Translations under genes and position numbers: made by a program
Notes under the pieces: generated by a model
What the model saw: only the letters and a program-made list of their open reading frames with translations
What the model was told of the DNA's origin: nothing
Databases searched by the model: none
Part shown: one piece after another, positions 44,522-55,535 of the stretch
Layout: every line of letters begins with the position of its first letter
Numbering within the stretch: the first letter of the stretch is position 1
Assembly: GCA_024291935.2 (NCBI GenBank)
Contig: CM044326.1
Coordinates: 37,447,948-37,511,947, forward strand
Origin: Okapia johnstoni
Lineage: Eukaryota > Chordata > Mammalia > Artiodactyla > Giraffidae
DNA: 64,000 nucleotides
Direction: 5' to 3'

Positions 44522-44676
44522 CCCTTGTTTGATCCCTGGGTTGGGAAGATCCTCTGGAGGAGGGCATGACAACCCACTCCGAATCCCCATGGACAGAGGA
44601 GCCTGGTGGGCTACAGTCCATGGGGTCGCAAAGAATCAGACATGGCTGAGTGACTAAGCACAGCAAAGCACAGCAC
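44522..44676 (+). mobile_element. Bov-tA SINE, 5'-truncated and internally deleted
   Basis: It starts at the B-box ('gtttgatccctgggttgg'). The 'cagtattcttgcctggaga' block is missing between 'acccactcc' and 'gaatccccatgg'. The tail is 'aagcacagcaaagcacagca'. Confidence 0.88.
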
Positions 44677-44729
44677 TGCCACATTTAGGTAGCCACTCAA
44701 TAAATCCTTATTGAACAAGGCTGAACATA

Positions 44730-45585
44730 TAAATTCAAATTTTATTAAGAATTTATGATTTTAGGTTAGTTTAGGTTTAGAGCAAAATTAAACAGAAAGT
44801 TGATATTTCCACACATGCATAGCTTCCTCATTGTCAACATCCCCACCAGAGTGGTACATTCGTTACCACTGATGAACCTACACTGACATATCATAACCAC
44901 CCAGAGTCCATAATATATGCTAAAAGTTCACTCTTGATGTTGTGCGTTCTACGGATTTGGACAATGTATAATGACATGTATTCACCACTATGGCACCATG
45001 TAGAGTAGTTTCACTGCCCTAAAGATCCTCTGTTCTCTGCCTATCCATTCCTTCCTCCTTAATCTCTGGTAACCACAGATGTTCTTATTGTTTCCATAGT
45101 CTTGCCCTTTCCCAAGACATCATATACTTAGATTTCCATATTGCATGGTTCACAGGCTTTTCAGACTGGGTTTTTCCATTCAGCTGTTATATGCAGTTAA
45201 ATTTCCCGGATCTGTTTTTATGGTTTGCTCATTTATTTCACTTTAGCACTGAATAATATTCCAGTGTCTGGATAGATCACAATTTATCCATTGACCTACT
45301 GTTTTCCATAGTACTTGTTCCAATTTACCTTCGCACGAACAGTGTAGGAGAGCTCCTTTTTCCCCACACCCTTTCCAGTGTTTATTATTTGTAGACTTTT
45401 TGATGATGGCCATTCTGACTGAAGTGAGGTGGTACCTCATTGTATTTTTGATCTACATTTTCCTAAATATTTAATTTGTGATGTTGAACATTTTTTCATG
45501 TGCTTTTTGGCCATATGTATGTCTCATCTGTTTAGATGTTCTGCCCACTTTTTTCATTGGGTTATTCATTCTTTTAATATTTAGA
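44730..45585 (-). mobile_element. Ancient L1 3' end, long antisense relic
   Basis: 'ttaggtttagagcaaaatta', 'tagcttcctcattgtcaaca', 'atgaacctacactgacatat', 'ctctggtaaccacagatgtt', 'gcactgaataatattccagt' and 'gatggccattctgactgaag' follow the reverse complement of L1M 3' UTR and ORF2 end. A block of consensus is missing near 45290-45320. Longest L1 relic in the window. Confidence 0.85.
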
Positions 45586-45819
45586 AAATATTTATTTTTG
45601 TTAAATAAATATATACAATGATGAATAGGCTGGTCTTAAGCAGGTTGTAATATATCTCCTCTAAGGTAAACTGAGACCTATACCCTAGGTGATCTCTATG
45701 GCTCCTTCCAGTTCTGTTTTTCAGAATTAATTCATTACACTGGTTCCTGTAACCAGTTTCTTTTCATCATACCACTCAGCGTACCTTTCAGAAGCAAGGC
45801 TTTCAGTTTAGCTTTTGTG

Positions 45820-45820
<1 letters not shown>

Positions 45821-45862
<42 letters not shown>
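45821..45862. repeat. (TG)21 microsatellite
   Basis: 21 uninterrupted TG units. Likely polymorphic. Confidence 0.97.
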
Positions 45863-45864
<2 letters not shown>

Positions 45865-47849
45865 TTAAAATACAAAATTATGGTTTTGGGTCATTGAGTC
45901 CATGAATTCCAGCAGTGAACAATCAGGAAAAAATTCCTAGTTGAAGCTGGTAGATGATCCAAGTCACAACTACACAAACCAGATACATATTAGTATTTGG
46001 GTCCATTCATTTAAGAGAAGGGGTTTATAGACAAAGCTCTGAACTCTAGTTGCATTTCACAGTCATGTGGGAATAGTTAGGAGGAATCAAGAGTTTGAGA
46101 AGAACCAGAGAAATCGCAAGGTGGTGGGGTCCTTCAAGAATTTCAAACATCCTTCAAGAATTTCAAGAACTACTGTACTGAAAAGAAAGTGATGATAACA
46201 ACAACTTTGCTTATTTAAAAGTTATTTTCACATCCTTTATAGTTCTATAATATGACTATGCTACTTCCTTGCAGACAATGAATCATACAGTTATTATTTT
46301 CCCAGTGAGAATTTTCCCATTGAGGAAAGTAAAACACCACTGATCATAACATTAATATGTGTGGTAAAACTAAGACTTGCACTCTATTTTTCTCACTCTC
46401 ATCTGTTTCCACTGCTCTGTACCAGCAAACATTCCACACACCATGTGGCTGACATTAGAACCTCAGAAACTAGCAGAAGAGGTATTTTCTGATTCAACAG
46501 AGATAAGACTCTTGTAAGAATTAAAACTGCCTAAGTGGGCATGGGCTGCTTCTAGAAGTGGGGTGCTTTGTGCCCTGGGGGATCCTAACTGGAAGCCAAG
46601 AGAACTGTGATGAAGAAAGGACTCACAAAAAGAGTAGATGGTTGGATCAAATAATCTGCATACCATTTCTAACTCCAACCAGTTAATCTAGAGCCCAAGT
46701 TTCTGCCTGTCCAACCAGCCCCCATCAACCTCAATCAAATGGAGAATGGAAGGATGAATCCTTGTCCTAGTCATTCCCCCCGGGTTAGATGGAGTGCCTA
46801 CACTCCTCGTACCCCCTAACCCCTGCAGGCACGTCTTCCCTTAGAGAACCTGACCTCACTTGGCACAATTATCTCTTTAAACATCTGCCACTCATAGTAG
46901 ATCCTGTGGTCTCAGATTGCAGGGGTCTCCTCTTATACATCTTAACTCTCTAGCACTTCACATAGAGAATCTTCTCTAAGTAGATGCTTGTTCAACTAAA
47001 TTTAAGTTTCTGACTGAGCTGACAATGTGGAAACTAACTCTACCTCTATTTAGTTTTATTTTTTTTTAGCCTTGTTTTGCTTATTTTACCCAATATTCCT
47101 CTCAAATCCCTCTCATCATTTTTTTTTCTCACTTCTTAGAACATACTCTATCCTGTATCCCTTAGGGGGAAAAATGTTTATTTTCTTCCAAGACACCAAT
47201 GTTTTTCTCTCTCTTTACAAACAGAAAGTGACAGAATATGGACTTTATTTCCCCCCTGAGAGAATCCTTTCAACCTAGAGTTGGTAGCCAATTGATATTA
47301 TTCATTTACTGGGGGTAAATTACAGATCATGTTCCTAAGATATTGATAAAAATAGTGATTAGCAATTGCCTGCTTAATAGAGAAGAAAAAGGTCTGGCTG
47401 AGGTCTAATGGGAATTGACAGGGTTGTTTTATTAATGTTTCTAATTGATTCTTGATTTAAGTGGCAGCCATCGTAGTTTAAAAGATGGCCGCTAACAGGA
47501 ATAGACAACCAGTAATAAAGACCTTTCAATTAACATGCCAGATACTTTCACTTATAAATCTGTCCTTGTTCAGAAAAATTATTCAAAATAGAGTATTGAT
47601 TTGAGCAGACCTACTTAAGGCAGTCTGAAAAAGAGAGAGAACAAAGCAGTTGTCTCCTGGTATTACTTTGCACACACATTTTTTTTTCCATGATGAATTT
47701 TATATTCCTCACATCATTGGTACTTCTGCTGTATTCTTTAATATGTATAGTATATAAAACAGAACAAAAAGGACTATATAAAGTATGTTACTCCAACATG
47801 ATATACTTTAAAGAAGATTTTGTGTGGGCAGAGACTTAGATCCTACAAC
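45863..47849. other. Longest unassigned stretch
   Basis: No recognised repeat or gene over about 2 kb. A 20-base tandem duplication ('tccttcaagaatttcaa') sits at 46130-46169. T runs occur at 47060-47068 and 47119-47127. Open frames at 46463-46678 and 47072-47278 have no features of genes. Confidence 0.45.
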
Positions 47850-48110
47850 TAAGTGTATCATTGAGCAATTCACTTCTTTATTAAACTTGAATATAATGAT
47901 TATTCTGTAGCTGGGACTATTATAAATGCTTTACAAATGTCAGCCAAGTTTTGTCTTCCTAACATAGCCACCATGTGGGTGCATTTACTTAATCTCATTT
48001 GTACTTTAGGAGGGGGAGACTCAGAGAGGTTAAGTAACTTGCTTAAGGTCACACAACCAGGAAGTGATTGCACTGAGATTCATTTCGAGGAAATCTGGCT
48101 CTAGCAGCTT
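47850..48110 (-). mobile_element. MIR SINE
   Basis: 'gggactattataaatgcttt', 'agactcagagaggttaagta', 'acttgcttaaggtcacacaa' and 'gaaatctggctctagcagc' are MIR in reverse. The core is well preserved. Confidence 0.85.
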
Positions 48111-48286
48111 GTACAACTTACTCACTGTGATTTCACATCTTGTATTTTTGAAAATATTTTCCCATTGTACACCTTTTCTTGTGGGGCAGGCATTTACTGT
48201 TTAACTTTGTTTCACTTTGCAGATGAGCAACATGAAGGTACTTGGAATGGGGCTTTCCAGATTGGATCTTAACTGATGATATGAAG

Positions 48287-49022
48287 TGGAGAACTAAAGA
48301 GCCTCTTGGTAAGGGTGAAAGAGGAGAGTGAAAAAGCTGACTTAAAACTCAACATTCAAAAAACTAAGATCATGACATCTGATCCCATCACTTCATGGCA
48401 AATAGATGGGGAAAAAGTGAAAGTAGCGACAGATTTTATTTTCTTGGCTTCAAAATCACAGTGGACAGTGACTGAAACCATGAAATTAAAAGATGCTTGC
48501 TCCTTGGAAGAAAAGCTACAACAAACCTAGACAGTGTATTAAAAAGCAAAGACATAATTTTGCTGACAAAGGTCCGTATAGTCAAAGCTATGGTTTTTCC
48601 AGTAGTCATGTATGGATGTGAGAGTTGGACCATAAAGAAGGCTGAGTGACAAAGAATGGATGCTTTTGAACTCTGGTGCTAGAGAAGACTCTTGAGAGTC
48701 CTTTGGGATGCAAGGAGATCAAAGCAATCAATCCTAAAGAAAATCAACCCTGAATATTCATTGGAAGGACTGGTGCTGAAGCTCCAATACTTTGGCCACC
48801 TGATCGGAAGAGCCACTCATTGGAAAAGACTCTAACACTGGGAAAGATTGGAGGCAAAAGAAGAATAGGGTAGCAGAGGACGAGATGGTTAGACAGCATC
48901 ACTGACTCAACGGATGTGAATCTGAGCAAACTCTGGGAGATGGTGAAGGATGGGTAAGCCTGGTATGCTGCAATCCATGAGGTCATAAAGAGTCAGACAT
49001 GACTTAGTGACTGAAAAACAAC
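48287..49022 (+). mobile_element. BovB LINE 3' part
   Basis: It starts 'gagaactaaagagcctcttg' and ends 'gtgactgaaaaacaacaag'. The frame 48306-48530 retains 'SEKADLKLNIQKTKI'-type protein, then breaks. Dead, 5'-truncated copy. Confidence 0.94.
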
Positions 49023-49147
49023 AAGACCTGCATGATGGCAGCAGTCATTCAAATCAATGCCATCTTTTGTATTTCCATCCAAAAATACAGCTTTTATTTT
49101 TGCTTCTGCTGTTTTCCAATTGTAAGCTGAATCTACATATTCAAATG

Positions 49148-49245
49148 TTTGTTGTTGTTGTTCAATTGCTCAGTTGTGCATGTCTCCTGTGTCTCCTGCA
49201 TTGCTGGTGGATTCTTTACCCACTAAGCCACCAGGGAAGCTCCCA
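49148..49245 (-). mobile_element. Bov-tA SINE with large internal deletion
   Basis: The tail 'gttcaattgctcagttgtg' jumps directly to the head side 'tgtctcctgcattgctggtg' and 'gccaccagggaagctccc'. About 110 bp of the middle is gone while both ends remain. Confidence 0.85.
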
Positions 49246-49308
49246 ATTATACTACATATCTGTCAGCTAACAAGAGTTGTCAAAATTCATTTCCTTATGG
49301 GAACATGC

Positions 49309-49528
49309 AGGCTTTCCAGGTGGCACTGGTGTAAAGAATTTGCCTGCCAATGCAGGAGAGGTGAGAGATGCGGGTTCGATCTCTGGGTCAGAAAGATCCC
49401 CTGGAGGAGGGCATGGCAGACCATTCCCATATTCTTGCTTGGAGAATCCCATGAACAGAGGAGCCTGGTGGCCTGCAGTCCATAGGGTCACACAGAGTTG
49501 GACACAACTGAAGTGACTTAGCAAGGAT
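49309..49528 (+). mobile_element. Bov-tA SINE
   Basis: Full-length copy with 'caggtggcactggtgtaaag', B-box 'ggttcgatctctgggtca' and tail 'caactgaagtgacttagc'. Confidence 0.92.
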
Positions 49529-49863
49529 GCAAACATAGGAACAAGCGATCATCATTGTTGTTCATACTGGAAACACCACACCCAGTTACTTAAATACAAT
49601 GCTGGGTAGTATTATGCTCGACCAAATCTTTTTTGTAAAGGGTCATGAAAACACCATCTTTTAATGAAATCAGTGCACTCATAGACCTCTAATATACAGA
49701 AGGAAAATCAGATAATGAAATTGAAGCAGATGGATTTTTTTTCTTTACCATTAGAGAATAAAAAAAGAGATTTCTCATTCTGAATGCATTTAAAATTTTT
49801 ATTCTACATGTCTATATATTTGATTTTATCTCTAACTCTACACTTGTCTATTTAAATTTATTT

Positions 49864-49896
<33 letters not shown>
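49864..49896. repeat. Compound (GT)n(GA)n microsatellite
   Basis: About eight GT units pass directly into about eight GA units. Confidence 0.95.
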
Positions 49897-50165
49897 TTGG
49901 AAGAGAGAGAACACCTTGCTATAAATATAATTAACAAGACTACTTTGGCTGAAAAATTATCAGAATGATCAGGTTAGGTGTTTGAAATGCTGGTGCCTCA
50001 TTTCTGATCAAGGATAGGTTTTGAATTGATCACTTCTCAAAAAACAATACTGGTTTCCATCAGTATTTTTTTTTAATTTTCAACATTACTTGCTTTTGTT
50101 TTTGCTTGATTTTTAAATATTTTGTTTTTGATTCAATATAAAAATACAGCTAGTTTTGAAAGTTT

Positions 50166-50437
50166 TGCTTTTGCAATGACGTGAAGTGAAAGTTGCTTGG
50201 TTGTGTCCGACTCTGAGTCCATGGAATTCTCCAGGCCAGAATACTGGAGTGGGTAGCCTTTCCCTTCTCCGGGGGATCTTCCCAACCCAGGGATCGAACC
50301 CAGGTCTCCTGCTTGCAGGCAGATTCTTTACCCTTGAGCCACAATGGAGCCCAATAACACTGGAGTGGATAGCCTATCCCTTCTCCAGTGGATCTTCCTG
50401 ACCCAGGAATTGAACCAGGGTCTCCTGCTTTTGCAAT
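50166..50437 (-). mobile_element. Bov-tA SINE with two heads and TSD
   Basis: A reverse copy with one tail (50178 onward, 'gtgaagtgaaagttgc') and two head units, the second from 'ataacactggagtggatagc' to 'gaaccagggtctcctgc'. Perfect 12-base repeats 'tgcttttgcaat' lie at 50166-50177 and 50426-50437. The first few bases of the right copy could also be SINE. Confidence 0.92.
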
Positions 50438-50657
50438 ATAACATCTTAATTAAGAAAATGGTTTTATATTGTTCATAATTACGATTTTAGTACCTGCACC
50501 CATACTTGACTGAAAGACTCTTGAAAAATATATGTTGAGTAACTTAACTAAATGAGAGACAGAAACTTTAAATAGAACTCTGAAACTCACATACTGTTGT
50601 GAGAAATAAATGAAGAAAAAGAAGCAATGGCAGAAGAAAGATGCTGACAAATTTGCT

Positions 50658-50776
50658 TCACTGTTGTTGTTCAGCCTCTAAGTAGTGTCTAACTCCTTGT
50701 GACCCCATGGACTGCAGCATCCCGGACTCCTCTATCCTCCACCATCTCCCAGAGTTTGCTCAAATTCATGTTCAGT
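50658..50776 (-). mobile_element. BovB LINE 3' terminal fragment
   Basis: 'gttgttgttcagcctctaag' to 'gagtttgctcaaattcatgt'. Only the last 120 bp of BovB. It resembles the start of the BovB at 51817, which lies beside the second copy of a local duplication. Confidence 0.85.
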
Positions 50777-50837
50777 GTAAGCTCTTGGAAACGGATTCTG
50801 TCTTTAAGTGTCCTCAGTGGCCAAGTATTAAACCAAA

Positions 50838-51029
50838 CTTATCCTTGTAGCTCAGCTGATTAAGAATCTGCCTGTAATTTAGGAGACCTGGGTTTGATCC
50901 CTGGGTTGGGAAGATCCCCTGGAGAAGGGAAAGGCTACCCACTCCAGTATTCTGGTCTGGAGAGTTCCATGGACTGTATAGTCCATAGGGTCACAAAGAG
51001 TTGGATATGACTGAGTGACTTTCACTTTC
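50838..51029 (+). mobile_element. Bov-tA SINE
   Basis: 'ttgtagctcagctgattaag' to 'gagtgactttcactttca'. Near full length. Confidence 0.92.
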
Positions 51030-51480
51030 ATAGCTTTGACTGTACATACATATATACAAATTATGCATACTCGCACATATATGCATAATCTCTATAAACG
51101 TACACAGATGGATGAATATATATATATGCATATATTTAACACTCGTTGGAAGCCATTCAGGGACTTCCCTGATAGCTCAGCTGATAAAGAATCTGCCTGC
51201 AATGCAGAAGACCCCGGTCCCACTCCTGGATCAGGAAGATCCCCTGGAGAACGGATAGGCTACCCATTCTAGTATTCTTGGGCTTCCCTGGTGGCTCAGA
51301 TGGTAAAGAATCTGCCTGCAAGGTGGGAGACCTGGGTTTGATCCCTGGGTTGGGAAGATCCCCTAGAGAAGGAAACAGCTACCCACACCAGTAGCCATTT
51401 CTACATGGTAAACTGAGATGACTCATGCTAACAAATGAACATTACCCAAGGTAACCTCAGAAATAAGATGAATTTCTCAA
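51030..51480. repeat. Local duplication, copy A (SINE-filled)
   Basis: After removing the dimeric Bov-tA at about 51159-51392, this segment matches 52248-52530 in order: 'ctttgact-tacat', 'gtacacagatggatgaatat', 'atatttaacactcgttgg', then 'gtagccatttctacatggta' through 'aatttctcaa'. The right-hand 90 bases are about 90% identical by eye. Confidence 0.75.
51151..51400 (+). mobile_element. Bov-tA SINE, two heads, tail-less, with TSD
   Basis: Two consecutive head units (51161-51284 and 51285-51392) with no BovA tail. They are flanked by 'agccattc' (51151-51158) and 'agccattt' (51393-51400). The duplicated sequence at 52446-52453 has a single 'agccattt' and no SINE, which supports this boundary. 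Confidence 0.85.
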
Positions 51481-51816
51481 TTTTCATCTAATCTGGTTAT
51501 TAAACTAAGTGTCAAGAAAAGAGGACCTTTGAAATTTATCAGCACTCACCGATCACATTTCTAAAACATCTTGAATACCAATGGTGAGGCAGGAAATGAG
51601 TTAGCACACTTAAGGTGGAAATTTGGATCTTAACTGAATCATTTCTGTTGTCATACACCTTCTGCCATCTTAGGAGTAAGTTTAGGGAAGCGGAGTATAA
51701 GCATGGATTTCATAAAATTGTCTGTTCTTGGTATTTCCTTTCCATAGAAGAAGCAGAAAAAATATAAATGCAAATATAAATATACACTTATTTGTATATA
51801 CATACATATTTTGTTG
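51481..51816. other. Unassigned DNA between duplication copies
   Basis: Nothing recognised. Confidence 0.4.
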
Positions 51817-52258
51817 TGTTCAGTTACTAAGTCATGTCCAACTCTTTACGACCCCACAGACTGCAGCATCCCAGGCTTCCCTGTCTTTAACTATTTCCCG
51901 GAGCTTGCTCAAACTCATGTCCATTAAGTCACTGATGCCATGCAACCAGCTCATCCTCTGTTGCCCCCTTTTCCTCCTGCCTGTAATCTTTCCCAGCATC
52001 AGGGTGTTTTCCAGTGAGTTGGCTCTTTCCATCAGGTGGCCAAACTGCTGGAGCTTCAGCTTCAATATCTATCCTTCCAGTGAATATTCAGGGTTGATTT
52101 CCTTTAGGATTGACTGGTTTGATCTCCTTGCTGTCCAAGGGACTCTCAAGAGTCTTCAGCAGCACCATATTCAAAAGCATCATTTTTTGTCATTCAGCCT
52201 CCTTTATGGTCCAACTTTGATGTCCATACATGACAGCTGGAAAAACCGCAACTTTGAC
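51817..52258 (-). mobile_element. BovB LINE 3' part
   Basis: 'gttcagttactaagtcatgt' to 'gaaaaaccgcaactttgact'. The 218-residue plus-strand frame 51728-52384 is the antisense of this element plus TA-rich DNA, not a gene. Confidence 0.93.
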
Positions 52259-52530
52259 TATACAAAATATACATATATACAATATACAAAGACATACACA
52301 CACATAAATATCATAAATACATATATATATGTATATATATATACCCCCACGTACCTCCGTAAAGATGTACACACAAATGGATGAAGATAGACAAATATAT
52401 TTATTAGGTATATATATATAAGTATATATATTTAACAGTCTCTGGTAGCCATTTCTACATGGTAAGCTGAGATGACTCATGCTAACAATTGAACATTATT
52501 CAAGGTAACCTGAGAAAATAAATTTCTTAA
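52248..52530. repeat. Local duplication, copy B (empty site)
   Basis: The partner of copy A. It contains TA/CA-rich DNA (52260-52435) and then 'gtagccatttctacatggta' uninterrupted at 52445. The 'gtagccattt' site is present once, as expected for the pre-insertion state of the SINE in copy A. Confidence 0.75.
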
Positions 52531-52757
52531 TTAATGACATGGAACACCTATTCTTGTTTTTAGCCACTTCATTAAAGTATTCCTTGCATACACAAGGCTG
52601 TACATGTTTAGTGTATACAACTTGACCAGTTTGGAGATAAGTATAGAACCGTGAAACATCACCAAAATCAAGTTGCCCATCACTTCCAAAAGTTTCCTAC
52701 CAGCCTCTTATTTTTAAAAATTATCTAATTTATTTTTAAATATAACAATGAATAAAT

Positions 52758-53231
52758 AAAACAGTGACAGACTTCATTATCTTTGGCTCCAAAATCACCA
52801 CAGATGGTGACTGCAGCCATGAAATTAAAAGATTCTTGCTCTTTGGGAGAAAAGCTATGACCAACCCAGACAGCGTATTAAAAAATGTAGAGACATCACT
52901 TTGCTGACAAGGTCCGTCTAGTCAAGGTTATGATTTTTCCAGTAGTCATGAATGGATGCGGAGAAGGCAATGGCACCCCACTCCAGTACTCTTGCCTGGA
53001 GAATCCCAGGGACGGCGGAGCCTGGTGGGCTGCCGTCTATGGCGTCGCACAGAGTCAGACACGACTGAAGCGACTAAGCAGCAGCAGCATGAACGGATGT
53101 AAGAGCTGCACCATAAAGAAAGCTGAGCACCAAAGAACTGATGCTTTTGAACTGTGGTGTTGGAGAAGACTCTTGAGAGTCCATGGGACCTCAAAGAGTA
53201 GGGCACAACTGAACAACTGAACTGAACTGAT
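52758..53231 (+). mobile_element. BovB LINE 3' part inside L1
   Basis: From 'acagtgacagacttcattat' to 'caactgaactgaactga', split by a BovA2 SINE at 52959-53088. Downstream, a deletion joins 'gactcttgagagtcca' to the 3'-terminal 'tgggacctcaaagagtaggg' block, so about 300 bp of BovB is missing. Confidence 0.93.
52948..53099 (+). mobile_element. BovA2-type SINE with TSD, youngest layer
   Basis: 'ggagaaggcaatggcacccc' to 'actaagcagcagcagc', 130 bp and close to consensus. It is flanked by 'atgaatggatg' (52948-52958) and 'atgaacggatg' (53089-53099), one mismatch. It lies inside a BovB that lies inside an L1. Confidence 0.96.
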
Positions 53232-53700
53232 TTTTAAGTATTATTGTTTTTCTTTTGTGGTAACTTAAGATTTACACTCTAAGAAAGCATTTAAGCATCC
53301 AGTACAGCATTAATATAGACCGTATGCTACTCTCCGGGACATATCCATTTTGCATGACTGAAACTTTGACCTTTTAGGCACTTCTCCATTTCTTTCACTT
53401 CACAGATCCTAGTAAATACTCACCCACTCTCCGGTCCTATGAGTTTAATATTTTATATTCTTAAAAATAGTGTGATCATATAGGACTTGTCCTTTCTCTG
53501 GTTTATTTCACTTAGCATAACATTATCTAGGTCCATGCATGTTATTGCAAATGGAAGAATTTTCTTCTTTTATAAGGCTGAATAGTATTCCTTTATATGC
53601 ATCTATCACATTTTTAATGCATTATCTATCAATGGGCATTTATATTTTTTGTATATCTTAGAGAATGTGAATAAAGATTTATTCTTTAAAATGCTTTGTT

Positions 53701-54675
53701 AACAAGTAAATGCCCTTGCTTTTGGTGTAATACAAAATATTTCATAATCACTGTTTTTAAAATTATAAAGTTCTTTGTGATCAACTATGTGGTTGGTTTG
53801 CTGTTTGAATTCTTATTGCACTAATTCTGCTTCTTCATTCTTTCCATGATCAAAAGAATGAAGTTGATGAGTATAGAGATTTTGTTACTGAATTATGTTT
53901 AAACATGATGGGTTGTAAACATACATTTCTTTCCTGCTTCTTGACTGAAAACCAATAAAGTGAGAGAGAAAGCAGCATTAAAAGCATCAATATAAAGTCA
54001 AAGTATGAACAGAATTAGAAGTCATTCACAGCAAATCAGATGTGTTAAAACATGGAGCATGGCAGACCATTGTTAAAATAAAGCACAGTGAGGTAGAACT
54101 TTACTTTCTGCAGGGAGGTGATGATAAAAAACAAGCACATTTTTGCTGCAAGAAGAGAGAAATGAAAGAAATGTGAGGGACTATTTTTCTCTGAATGTCA
54201 GCGTGCAGAGTGGTCTGAAATTTGGAATCAAGCCATAGCTGAGTAAAGAGTAATAATGTGTCTAGATCTTTTTTCCTATTCTGTGTAGCCAGATTTCTCT
54301 CTCTCACTCACCCTCAAAGAAGACACGTTTATCCTTTAGAGAGGTGAAATCAGGGGAGGCCAGGATTTTGAAATTCCAGACACAGGGGTCAGGTACCATG
54401 TTGAAGGGAAGGGGAGAAGGTAAATAAGTGAGAGATTACTCACAGAGTTATAATCTGGACAATATTTTTCCTCTAATCACACTGAAAGCCCAGTTCCTCT
54501 GCACTAGGCAGGACATTTGAGGACTGATCTTTGCAAAACTGATCAGCTCAATATATTATCTGAAGTTCATGACATCTGAGGATTGCCACACAGTGAAGGC
54601 CCAGGGATGATAAGCCCTGTTTATGCACATCCAGCGACTCAATCAACTTTTCAGAGCACCATTCTTAAATATGTG
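53701..54675. other. Unassigned DNA
   Basis: AT-rich with no recognised repeat or coding feature. Confidence 0.45.
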
Positions 54676-54888
54676 GGCTTCCCTGGTGGCTCAGACAGTA
54701 AAGAATCTCCCTGCAAAGCAGGAGACCTGGGTTAGATCCCTGGGGTGGGAAGATCCCCTCAATAAGCGAATGGCAACTCATTTCGATATTCTTGCCTGGA
54801 GAATCCCATGGACAGAGGAGTCTGGAGAGCTACAGTGGCGGGGGGGTCGCAAAGAGTTGGACATACTGAGCAACACAGCACACACATG
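54676..54888 (+). mobile_element. Bov-tA SINE
   Basis: 'gggcttccctggtggctcag' to 'gagcaacacagcacacaca'. A G run (54839-54846) replaces part of the 'tccatggggtcgc' block. Confidence 0.93.
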
Positions 54889-55196
54889 TTCTCAGATATA
54901 AATGGAGAAACGGAGGTCTCCAAATCTAAGGAATTCTCTAATGTCAAAGACAGAAACAAATAAACAAACCTTGAAGGAAAAGGGATATAAAAGAGGTATA
55001 GAAAATGAAGTGAGCCAAAGAAAATCAAAATAAAATTAGAAATAAAATTTTGATGTATTACTCAAGAGAAACTATGGCTTTTCTTGAAAAAAAAAACGTG
55101 CTGAGCAGGGGGCTAACTGCCACTGAAGCAATGCTGGGTAAAGCAGATGCTCTCTATTTCTCTGTCCTTATGGAGCTCTATCTAACCGTAACCCTC
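54889..55196. other. Unassigned DNA
   Basis: Nothing recognised. A-rich with a 10-A run at about 55087. Confidence 0.4.
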
Positions 55197-55421
55197 CTTC
55201 GGCCACCTGATGTGAAGAGCTGACTCATTGGAAAAGACCCTGTTGTTGGGAAAGACTGAGGGCAAGAGGAGAAGGCGGCGACAGAGGATGAGATGCTAGA
55301 TGACAACAATGACTCAATGGACATGAGTTTGAGCAAACTCAGGGAGATAGTGATGGACAGAGAAGTCTGCAGTTCATGGGGTCACAAAGAGTCGGACATG
55401 ACTTAGTGACTGAACAATGAT
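55197..55421 (+). mobile_element. BovB LINE 3' terminal fragment
   Basis: 'tcggccacctgatgtgaaga' to 'gacttagtgactgaacaatg'. About the last 225 bp of BovB. Confidence 0.92.
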
Positions 55422-55424
55422 CCT

Positions 55425-55535
55425 AATCCAGTATTCTTGCTTGGGAAATCCCTTGGACAGAGGAGCCCGGAGGGCTACAAGTCCATAGAGTTTCAAAGAG
55501 TCAGACACGACCAAAGTGAAGCAAGCAAGCAAACA
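55425..55535 (+). mobile_element. Bov-tA SINE, 3' half
   Basis: 'aatccagtattcttgcttgg' to 'gtgaagcaagcaagcaaac'. It abuts the BovB end. The two elements share ancestry at their 3' ends, so recombination could have joined them. Confidence 0.88.

Larger units (their letters stand above)
52555..53700 (-). mobile_element. Ancient L1 3' end (antisense), split by BovB
   Basis: The left part (52555-52757) has 'acttcattaaagtattcctt', 'acttgaccagtttggagata' and 'gaaacatcaccaaaatcaag'. The right part (53232-53700) has 'ggtttatttcacttagcata', 'ggtccatgcatgttattgca' and 'aaggctgaatagtattcctt'. Together they read as reverse-complement L1M, interrupted by a BovB at 52758-53231. Confidence 0.75.

Noticed and set aside
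44730..45585. Possible conserved exon cluster because of well-preserved texture
   Set aside because: The order of motifs matches an antisense L1M 3' end throughout.
51728..52384. The longest open frame in the window (218 codons, plus strand)
   Set aside because: It is the antisense of a BovB 3' end extended into TA/CA-rich DNA. The same antisense wording recurs at other BovB copies such as 29555-29908.
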